64,000 nucleotides of DNA from an uncultured Lysobacteraceae bacterium. GTDB lineage: Bacteria; Pseudomonadota; Gammaproteobacteria; Xanthomonadales; Xanthomonadaceae. Under the pieces are notes generated by a model, which saw only the letters and a list, made by a program, of their open reading frames with translations, searched no databases and was not told the DNA's origin. Within the stretch, counting starts at the first letter, position 1. Each line of letters begins with the position of its first letter. The stretch lies in the NCBI GenBank assembly GCA_937897645.1, contig CALCNV010000140.1, positions 124,001-188,000 on the forward strand, given 5' to 3'. Shown in pieces: positions 1 to 6,450 of this stretch. Made by a program: the position numbers and the translations under genes.

Positions 1-647
1 TGCAACACCAGCAGCAATGACAGCAGCACCAGCAAGGCCCATTGCCACTTGGCGGTGCGTGGATTCGTGGCGGAGTGCGCGGGTTGGCGAATGAAGCTGG
101 GCGCGGCGACCACGTGCGGCGCGGGTGTCGATGGCGCGAGCACGGCGGATGTTTGTCTTTCGGACACTTCGACGTCGACGTCGGCATTCTCGTCCGGGAC
201 GACGGGAGTCTCCGGAGATATTTCTTCGAGAACGGGTTCAGCCCCCTCATCGACAGGATCGCCGTTGCCATCCTCGCCATTGATGGCATTGGCTGGCGTG
301 TCTTCCGTGTTCCGAGATGCATCCGGGGCGATTTCCACTTCAGTTGCACTCATGGAATCGGGCTCAGCCTCCTGCGCAACTCCAGCTGCAGCTCGAACCT
401 CGGCGACCTCTGCCTCTACAGGTGCATCGGCTTCGGCCTCGGCGCTCCTGCCCATCTGCAGGAAGCTGGCGATGCTGGGCGTTCCCGCGGGCGAATCGTC
501 CGCCTGCGACGTGCTTTCGGACGTCGATACGTCCTCGCCGGTGTCATTGCGCAGCGCGCCGCCGCAGCGCGGACACAGGAGTGGCGGCAGGCGCGTCTCG
601 CGATCGGTGGCGACCAGCTCGCGGCAATGTGGGCAGGACATGAACAT
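1..647 (-). CDS. Zinc-ribbon DUF3426-type protein, C-terminus cut by window edge
   Basis: The gene reads leftward and runs off position 1, so only about 215 N-terminal residues are visible. It starts MFMSCPHC and has a second CPRC pair about 20 residues on, a classic CxxC...CxxC zinc ribbon. A long acidic, Ala/Glu/Pro-rich low-complexity linker follows. The last visible residues, after a Lys-Trp-Gln-Trp stretch, form a Leu/Val-rich transmembrane helix. This is the architecture of DUF3426 (MJ0042-type zinc finger) proteins, which in xanthomonads lie next to prmA, as here. The periplasmic DUF3426 domain would be outside the window. The start could also be the ATG at 641. Function is unknown. 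Confidence 0.8.
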   Translation of the reverse strand, partial: MFMSCPHCRELVATDRETRLPPLLCPRCGGALRNDTGEDVSTSESTSQADDSPAGTPSIASFLQMGRSAEAEADAPVEAEVAEVRAAAGVAQEAEPDSMSATEVEIAPDASRNTEDTPANAINGEDGNGDPVDEGAEPVLEEISPETPVVPDENADVDVEVSERQTSAVLAPSTPAPHVVAAPSFIRQPAHSATNPRTAKWQWALLVLLSLLLVL

Positions 648-679
648 GCGGCTATTCAAGCACGGGATTCAAAATCGGG

Positions 680-823
680 GTAGGAGCGGGCCCTGCCCGC
701 GATGCGCTTGCCTTGCCTTTGTAGGTCCGAGCTTGCTCGGATGCTCTTGATCTTCACGAAAAGCATCCGAGCAAGCTCGGACCTACAAAGAAACAAAGCA
801 TCGCGGGCAGGGCCCGCTCCTAC
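680..823. repeat. Composite nested palindromic GTAG repeat
   Basis: Two dyads are nested. The outer arms (680-705 and 798-823) begin GTAGGAGCGGGCCC and end GGGCCCGCTCCTAC. The inner arms (721-744 and 763-786) begin GTAGGTCCGAGC and end GCTCGGACCTAC. Each arm is itself a small hairpin. The design matches REP-like elements with a GTAG foot known from Stenotrophomonas. It lies in the gap between prmA and the zinc-ribbon gene. Confidence 0.85.
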
Positions 824-849
824 TCGTCGTGGTGGGGCGCGCCGTCGAT

Positions 850-1767
850 TTAGCGGCGCACGCCGTCGATGCGCATCCAGTCGCCGTCCTGGGTGGCGAC
901 CAGGTGATCGAACCATGCGGCGTAGCGCACCAGCAGTTCGCCTTCCTGCCCTTGCAGGATGCCGGACAAGGCGATGCGTCCGCCGGGCGCGACGCGTGCG
1001 GCCAGGGTGTCGGCCAGTGCGTCGAGCGCCGAGGCGAGGATGTTGGCGACCACGACCGGATAGGTGGTCACGAGTTCGTCCTGCGGAAGGTACAGGGCGA
1101 GTCGATCGCTGACGCCGTTGCGTTCGGCATTGTCGAAGGTGGCGATCAGCGCCTGTGGGTCGTTGTCCACGCCCACGGCCTTGGCGGCGCCCAGTTTGAG
1201 CGCGGCGAGCGCGAGGATGCCGGAGCCGCAGCCGAAATCGAGCACGCTGGCGTCGCGCAGCGTTCCTTCGCTGGCCAGTCGATCCAGCCAGGACAGGCAC
1301 AGTGCGGTAGTGGGATGGGTGCCCGAGCCAAACGCGAGTCCGGGGTCCAGGCGCACGACGGCAGCATCGGCGTGATCCGCGTCTTCAGGCAGCTCCTGGT
1401 TCCACGGCACGATGAAGGTGCGCGCGCCAAAACGCAGCGGCACGTACTGGTCCATCCACGCGCGTTCCCAATCCTGGTCTTCCACGCTGCGGAAGCTGGC
1501 GTTGGACCAGTCCAGTCCAGGGTCGAAGGACTCCAGCGCGGCCAGCAGGGCAAGCGCGTCGGTGTCGGCCGGGAACAGCGCGGTCAGCACCAGCGAATCC
1601 CACAACGGTGTCTCGCCGACGCCCGGTTCCAGGATCGCATGCTCGTTGCTGGTGTCCGCATCGGCGTCCAGCATGGTGACTGCCAATGCACCCACGTCTT
1701 CCAGCGCGTTTTCATAACGCGGCTGGTTGGATTCGCTGCAGCGGAGGGAGAGTTCGAGGTAGGGCAT
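850..1767 (-). CDS. prmA: Ribosomal protein L11 methyltransferase
   Basis: A protein of 305 residues, the usual PrmA size. PrmA trimethylates ribosomal protein L11 using S-adenosylmethionine. The SAM-binding motif I is DFGCGSGILALAALKLGA in the middle of the protein, and GSGTHPTT, typical of PrmA, comes just before. A VANILAS motif follows. The ATG at 1767 lies 9 bases after the stop of the AT-rich 306-residue gene, and no good Shine-Dalgarno sequence is visible before it (AT-rich TAACGAATATTT). This suggests the region in front of prmA was altered by the inserted genes. Identification is confident. Confidence 0.95.
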   Translation of the reverse strand: MPYLELSLRCSESNQPRYENALEDVGALAVTMLDADADTSNEHAILEPGVGETPLWDSLVLTALFPADTDALALLAALESFDPGLDWSNASFRSVEDQDWERAWMDQYVPLRFGARTFIVPWNQELPEDADHADAAVVRLDPGLAFGSGTHPTTALCLSWLDRLASEGTLRDASVLDFGCGSGILALAALKLGAAKAVGVDNDPQALIATFDNAERNGVSDRLALYLPQDELVTTYPVVVANILASALDALADTLAARVAPGGRIALSGILQGQEGELLVRYAAWFDHLVATQDGDWMRIDGVRR

Positions 1768-1776
1768 AAATATTCG

Positions 1777-2697
1777 TTATGTGAAACGAGATGCAACGTA
1801 ATTTAGTGTCTTCAAGTTTCCCTCAGTAGCGGTTACCCAACTTGGGACTGCTCTCATGGAGCTTCGGGTATCGTCCATATAGATAAACTCAACGGAAAGA
1901 ACCTGGAACATTCTGTTAGATAGATCAAATTGCTCGATCGTATGCATTTCTTTTACAGGCCTGTTGTTTCGCATATCAGTGCCTGGGGGGTCAAGAAGGT
2001 ACTTGACTGGTGCTGTTGCAACTTTGCCCGAGAAAGTTATTTTCTCGGAGTCGACATAGGTTTTGCATTTGCCGAACTCGTTAACCAAAAACCAGGAAAT
2101 ATCGCTCGCGCGCTCGCTTTCCGCTGGCTGGCTGTCTAGTTCTTCAAATTTATTCATGCCTCTCAGTCTATGTGCCTCAGGCGCCAAAACAGAAAGGCTT
2201 CCTTTGATCGCCTTAAGAATGTGTTGTTTAAAGGCAGGAAGGCCATCAAACCCTGCTTGAGGATCTCTTTTTAATCCGCGACGAAAAACGTAGCCCAGGC
2301 GCAGGTAGAAAACGTTAGAGAGCTGATCAATAAAAGATTCTTTCATGGCTCCAGATTCTGAGCCCCGAAGCATGGTTATGAACTCTTTGTCTTTGCGCCA
2401 AGCCTCGGGGATTTTTTCAATTATTCGCACATGCCATAAATCCTCCATAAACACACAAATGAGAATTCTATGGGCTGAAACTCCGAATTTCGCAGCGTCT
2501 ACAGTCAAGGGAATTTTTTGAGTAACGTCCAAGAACTCTGAGTAATAACCATGAACCAAGTTTTTCGATGAATTTATTGCGTACCTGTGAATCTCTCGCA
2601 AGAAAGAGTGCAGCTCCGGGTCTTCTTTTGCTATTTCTATAGATCCCTGCCTGTCAATTTTTTTGTATATAAGCCATTTCCTCAGATTTGAAATCAT
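1777..2697 (-). CDS. Hypothetical protein, AT-rich, likely horizontally acquired
   Basis: A protein of 306 residues that I do not recognise. The start at 2697 has an AGGA Shine-Dalgarno about 8 bases before it. The N-terminal two-thirds looks alpha-helical with many aromatic and charged residues (for example MEDLWHVRIIEKIPEAWRKD). The last 100 residues look beta-rich. There is no signal peptide or transmembrane helix. Base composition and codon choice (AAA, ATT, TTT, AGA) differ clearly from the GC-rich neighbours. It follows the 99-residue gene by 96 bases on the same strand and ends 9 bases before prmA. In related bacteria accC and prmA are usually adjacent, so the pair looks like an insertion. 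No function is proposed. Confidence 0.75.
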   Translation of the reverse strand: MISNLRKWLIYKKIDRQGSIEIAKEDPELHSFLREIHRYAINSSKNLVHGYYSEFLDVTQKIPLTVDAAKFGVSAHRILICVFMEDLWHVRIIEKIPEAWRKDKEFITMLRGSESGAMKESFIDQLSNVFYLRLGYVFRRGLKRDPQAGFDGLPAFKQHILKAIKGSLSVLAPEAHRLRGMNKFEELDSQPAESERASDISWFLVNEFGKCKTYVDSEKITFSGKVATAPVKYLLDPPGTDMRNNRPVKEMHTIEQFDLSNRMFQVLSVEFIYMDDTRSSMRAVPSWVTATEGNLKTLNYVASRFT

Positions 2698-2793
2698 GGA
2701 CTCTTTCCTAATGCGCTGCCGCTAGATTGACGGCCTAACCAGCTCTGAAATCGAATGTAATGGAATTGGTCTTTGCGATAGAGAATGAATTTA

Positions 2794-3093
2794 CTATCTC
2801 TCACCTAGAGTCCATGACTGTAGTGCTTTCTCATTGCGTCGAATCTTTGGATGCCGCGAACAAAGTGCAGCAACACGATCCTCGGATAAATTTGTGTTCG
2901 CGGATATCGCTGAGGTAGTTCGAAAATTTAGGTCACTAACATTCTCGGAGTTCTGTAAAAAACTATAGATAGTCGCGCTATCGCGTCGATCTTTAAGCTT
3001 TCGCAAGCCCCAGCTCGTGCCAGCCAGAATTGCTGCGCCGACGAGTGTCGAAGTTAGAGCGTTATTGCTTATGAAGCTAATGAAACGACTCAT
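2794..3093 (-). CDS. Small membrane-anchored hypothetical protein, AT-rich
   Basis: A protein of 99 residues from the ATG at 3093, which has AAAGGA 6 bases before it; an in-frame TTG at 3099 is less likely. One hydrophobic helix near residues 10-28 (LVGAAILAGTSWGL) is followed by a basic RKLKDRRD stop-transfer segment. The remaining cytoplasmic part (AISANTNLSEDRVAALCSRHPKIRRN) resembles a small helix-turn-helix in layout, with an Asn-Leu-Ser-Glu-Asp-Arg-Val helix, but this is a visual guess. Composition is AT-rich like the following 306-residue gene, with which it may form an operon. Not recognised. Confidence 0.65.
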   Translation of the reverse strand: MSRFISFISNNALTSTLVGAAILAGTSWGLRKLKDRRDSATIYSFLQNSENVSDLNFRTTSAISANTNLSEDRVAALCSRHPKIRRNEKALQSWTLGER

Positions 3094-3147
3094 GCACAAT
3101 CCTTTGTTGTAGCGCTATCTATAAAGTGTCTTTGGATTCAATTGTAA

Positions 3148-4515
3148 TTACACCAGCGCAATCGACTTGTTCTTCCGCTCCGCCAGCCGCTTCTCGAGGT
3201 AGTGGATGTTCTGGCCGCCGGCCTGGAAGCCCAGATCGCGCATGATGTCCTGCTGAAGCGGGATGTTGGTCTTGATTCCGTCCACCACCATCTCGCTCAG
3301 GGCCACGCGCATGCGTGCGATCGCCGTTTCGCGATCCGGGCCGTGCACGATCAGCTTGCCGATCATCGAATCGTAATTCGGCGGCACGCGGTAGCCGGTG
3401 TAGATGTGCGTGTCCACGCGTACGCCGGGGCCACCCGGCGGATAGAAGCCGGAGATCAGGCCGGGACTCGGCGCGAACGTATCCGGGTCTTCCGCATTGA
3501 TGCGGCACTCGATGGCGTGGCCGCGCAGCACGATGTCCGATTGCTTGATGGACAGCTTGCGTCCAGCGGCAATGCGCAACTGCTCGCAGACCAGGTCGAT
3601 GCCGGTGATGCGTTCGGTGACCGGATGCTCCACCTGGATGCGGGTGTTCATTTCGATGAAGTAGAAACGGCCGTCCTCGTAGAGGAATTCGAACGTGCCC
3701 GCGCCGCGGTAGCCGATGCGGATGCACGCTTCCACGCAGACCTTGCCGATTTCGTTGCGCTGTTCCTCGGTGATACCGGGTGCCGGTGCTTCTTCCACTA
3801 CTTTCTGGTGGCGGCGTTGCATCGAACAGTCGCGTTCACCGAGATGGATAGCGCCGCCCTGGCCATCGGCAAGTACCTGGATCTCCACGTGGCGCGGATT
3901 CTCCAGGAATTTCTCCATGTAGACCTGGTCGTTGCTGAAAGCGGCTTTCGCTTCGGCCTTGGTCGTGCTGATTGCGCTGCTCAGCGTGCCCTCGGCGTGC
4001 ACCACGCGCATGCCGCGCCCGCCGCCGCCGCCCGCGGCCTTGATGATGACTGGATAGCCGATCTCGCGCGCGATGCGGGTGTTGGTGACGATGTCGTCGT
4101 CCAGCGGCCCGCCCGAGCCGGGCACGCAGGGCACGCCCGCCGCCTTCATGGCACGGATCGCCTCCACCTTGTCGCCCATCAGGCGGATGGTGTCGGCCTT
4201 GGGGCCGATGAAGATGAAGCCGGATTGCTCCACGCGTTCGGCGAAGTCGGCGTTCTCGCTGAGGAAGCCGTAACCCGGGTGGATCGCCTGCGCGTCGGTG
4301 ACTTCCGCGGCGGCGATGATCGCCGGCACGTTGAGGTAACTGTCCTTGGACGCGGCCGGGCCGATGCACACCGATTCATCGGCCATCGCCACGTGCTTCA
4401 GGTTGCGGTCGACCGTGGAATGCACGGCGACCGTGCGAATGCCCATGGTGTGGCAGGCGCGCAGGATGCGCAGCGCGATTTCGCCGCGGTTGGCGATGAC
4501 GACTTTATCGAGCAT
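3148..4515 (-). CDS. accC: Acetyl-CoA carboxylase, biotin carboxylase subunit
   Basis: A protein of 455 residues, the size of AccC. It carboxylates the biotin on AccB with ATP and bicarbonate, the first half of the acetyl-CoA carboxylase reaction of fatty acid synthesis. The N-terminal biotin-carboxylase domain begins VVIANRGEIALRI. The ATP-grasp glycine loop GGGGGRGMRVV is near residue 165, and the catalytic segment EMNTRIQVEHPVTE is near residue 288. It starts 10 bases after the accB stop, so the two are co-transcribed. Confidence 0.97.
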   Translation of the reverse strand: MLDKVVIANRGEIALRILRACHTMGIRTVAVHSTVDRNLKHVAMADESVCIGPAASKDSYLNVPAIIAAAEVTDAQAIHPGYGFLSENADFAERVEQSGFIFIGPKADTIRLMGDKVEAIRAMKAAGVPCVPGSGGPLDDDIVTNTRIAREIGYPVIIKAAGGGGGRGMRVVHAEGTLSSAISTTKAEAKAAFSNDQVYMEKFLENPRHVEIQVLADGQGGAIHLGERDCSMQRRHQKVVEEAPAPGITEEQRNEIGKVCVEACIRIGYRGAGTFEFLYEDGRFYFIEMNTRIQVEHPVTERITGIDLVCEQLRIAAGRKLSIKQSDIVLRGHAIECRINAEDPDTFAPSPGLISGFYPPGGPGVRVDTHIYTGYRVPPNYDSMIGKLIVHGPDRETAIARMRVALSEMVVDGIKTNIPLQQDIMRDLGFQAGGQNIHYLEKRLAERKNKSIALV

Positions 4516-4525
4516 GGCGCGCGCC

Positions 4526-5002
4526 TCAGCCGATTACGAACAGGGGCTGGTCGAATTCAACCGGCGATCCGCTTTCGGTCAGTACGGCCAACACGGTGCC
4601 GGATACGTCGGCTTCGATCGGGTTGAACATCTTCATCGCTTCGATGATCGCCAGCGTTTCGCCAGCTTTCACCGACTGGCCGATGGTGACGAAGGCGGGC
4701 TTGTCGGGCGAAGGCGAGGTGTAGAACGTTCCGACCATCGGCGCGCGCATCACGTGGCCTTCCGGGTGCGGGTTGGCGGGTTTGGCGTTGCCGCTGGAAG
4801 CGGATTCCGCCGGCGTCGACGCAGGTGCTGCGGCAGCGGGGCGTGCTTCGGCCGGTGCAGCCGCATATACGGGTGCGGCGCTGTAATTGCCCTTGGGCAC
4901 GCGCGCCAGGCGCACGCTTTCTTCGCCTTCCTTGATCTCGATTTCGGCGAGATTGGATTCTTCCAGCAGGTCGATGAGTTTCTTGATCTTGCGCAGGTCC
5001 AT
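4526..5002 (-). CDS. accB: Biotin carboxyl carrier protein of acetyl-CoA carboxylase
   Basis: A protein of 158 residues. The N-terminal part (MDLRKIKKLIDLLEESNLAEIEI) is typical of AccB. An Ala/Pro-rich linker spans roughly residues 45-80, and the C-terminal biotinyl domain carries EAMKMFN, in which the Lys between the two Met is biotinylated. It carries carboxybiotin from AccC to the AccAD transferase, which is not in this window. It is followed at 10 bases by accC and preceded by aroQ. Confidence 0.96.
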   Translation of the reverse strand: MDLRKIKKLIDLLEESNLAEIEIKEGEESVRLARVPKGNYSAAPVYAAAPAEARPAAAAPASTPAESASSGNAKPANPHPEGHVMRAPMVGTFYTSPSPDKPAFVTIGQSVKAGETLAIIEAMKMFNPIEADVSGTVLAVLTESGSPVEFDQPLFVIG

Positions 5003-5067
5003 GGTGGCCTCTGTGGTTGGGTGGTCGCGCCGGTGGCGGCGCGTGGCAGGTAGGGAAAAAGAAGACG

Positions 5068-5508
5068 TCAGGTGGAAAGGCGTTTGAGAGCGGCATCCAT
5101 CGCGTAGCGGTAGCTGTCGGCGCCGAAGCCGCAGGCCACGCCGACCGCCAGGTCGCTGAAATAGCTGTGGTGGCGGAAGGCTTCGCGCGTGTGCGGGTTG
5201 GACAGGTGGATTTCGATGAACGGGATCGCCACTGCGGCCAGCGCATCGCGCAGGGCCACGGAGGTGTGGGTGAAGGCGGCTGGATTGATCAGGATGAAGG
5301 CGGTACCGTCGCCGCGGGCGGCCTGGATACGATCGACCAGGGCGTGTTCGGCGTTGGATTGCAGGGCTTCGACCTGGTGGCCGGCCGCCGCGGCTTGCGC
5401 CGCCAGGCCGGCGTCGATTTCGGCCAGGGTGGTGCGGCCGTAGACCTCGGGCTCGCGGGCACCCAGCAGGTTCAGGTTGGGGCCGTGCAGGACCAGCAGC
5501 TTTGCCAT
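5068..5508 (-). CDS. aroQ: Type II 3-dehydroquinate dehydratase
   Basis: A protein of 146 residues, the size of the small dodecameric type II enzyme. It dehydrates 3-dehydroquinate to 3-dehydroshikimate in the shikimate pathway. Family motifs are all present: LNLLGAREPEVYG at the N-terminus (flexible-loop Arg and catalytic Tyr), NPAAFTHTSVALRDAL, and EIHLSNPHTREAFRHHSYFS with the substrate-binding His. A CTGGAG Shine-Dalgarno precedes the ATG. An aroQ-accB-accC order is widespread in gammaproteobacteria. Confidence 0.96.
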   Translation of the reverse strand: MAKLLVLHGPNLNLLGAREPEVYGRTTLAEIDAGLAAQAAAAGHQVEALQSNAEHALVDRIQAARGDGTAFILINPAAFTHTSVALRDALAAVAIPFIEIHLSNPHTREAFRHHSYFSDLAVGVACGFGADSYRYAMDAALKRLST

Positions 5509-5631
5509 CGAACGCTCCAGCAGAAGGAGCGCAGTCTGCGTGATGACGGTAATGCTGTCCAGTTCGCAGAAGTTACAGGCGATTTAAGCGATTGTTTGAA
5601 TCTGCAGGTTGTCGGCCAGTGCCGCTTTTAT

Positions 5632-5803
5632 GGAAGCGGCGTCCCGCCGCGAGCTTGTACGTGTGGAGTCTGTTCTACCGGGAGAACCAGAAATTTGTAG
5701 GTCCGAGCTTGCTCGGATGCTTTATCGCTTCGAATCCAGAGCATCCGAGCAAGCTCGGACCTACAAAGAGCGAGTCAAGGGCTCGCGGCGGGACGCCGCT
5801 CCC
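5632..5803. repeat. Composite nested palindromic GTAG repeat
   Basis: The same nested design as at 680-823. The outer arms at 5632-5654 and 5781-5803 contain GGCGTCCCGCCGCGAGC and its complement. The inner arms at 5697-5720 and 5741-5764 begin GTAGGTCCGAGC and end GCTCGGACCTAC. The element fills most of the 340-base gap between aroQ and the TlpA-like gene; nothing else was seen in that gap. Confidence 0.85.
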
Positions 5804-5850
5804 ACATCGCCCCGCTCCCACACCACCTCGTCCGACAACGATTGGTTTCT

Positions 5851-6450
5851 TCAGGGCAGCTTGGCCCAGCCTTCGATCTCGCCGTGTTCGAAGGGGCCGA
5901 CTTTCTGTTTAACGATTTTTCCATCCGCGCCCACCAGCACCGTATACGGCAGCACGCCCTTGCGGTTGCCCAGCCACACGCTGGCGTCGGCCGGGCCGGG
6001 GGTTTCCACCAGGATCGGATAGCTCACCGGCACCCGCTTCAGGAAATCGGTGATCGCGTCCGGCGTATCCAGCGCCAGGCCGATGACTTGAACCCCGGAG
6101 CTTCCCTGCGATGCGGCGAAACGCTCCAGTTCCGGCATTTCCTCAATGCAGGGGCCGCACCAGCTGGCCCAGACATTGATCAGCAGTGGGCGGCCGGCGA
6201 AGGCATCCGGCAGAATTTGTTTGCGGCCCTCCAGATCCGGCAATTCAATGCGCGGCATGGCGTCGCCGGGCTTGGCAGGGATCACGCCTTGGGGTGGCTC
6301 GGGTGCGGTCGCATCGAGTACGGACTGCAAACCACGCTGTCCGACTTCCGTGCGCAGGAGCGGGCTTCCGCCGAACCACAGGCTGGCCAAAAGCCCCAGG
6401 GCGCCGGCGCAGACCGCTACCACCAGCACGCGTGTGGTGGTCACCTTCAT
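5851..6450 (-). CDS. TlpA-like periplasmic thiol-disulfide oxidoreductase
   Basis: A protein of 199 residues. An N-terminal hydrophobic anchor (VLVVAVCAGALGLLASLWF) is followed by a redoxin domain with the active site WASWCGPC near residue 98. Further features of the TlpA/ResA fold are the LINVWASWCGPCIEEMPEL helix start and a later cis-Pro region (YTVLVGADGKIV). It probably receives electrons from DsbD: its ATG overlaps the dsbD stop as ATGA (6447-6450), so the two are translationally coupled. Its target could be apocytochrome c or misoxidised periplasmic thiols; the sequence does not decide. Confidence 0.88.
   Translation of the reverse strand: MKVTTTRVLVVAVCAGALGLLASLWFGGSPLLRTEVGQRGLQSVLDATAPEPPQGVIPAKPGDAMPRIELPDLEGRKQILPDAFAGRPLLINVWASWCGPCIEEMPELERFAASQGSSGVQVIGLALDTPDAITDFLKRVPVSYPILVETPGPADASVWLGNRKGVLPYTVLVGADGKIVKQKVGPFEHGEIEGWAKLP

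Noticed and set aside
829..1806. Long frame on the plus strand opposite prmA
   Set aside because: It mirrors a clear PrmA protein and has no recognisable product; GC-rich DNA gives such shadows.
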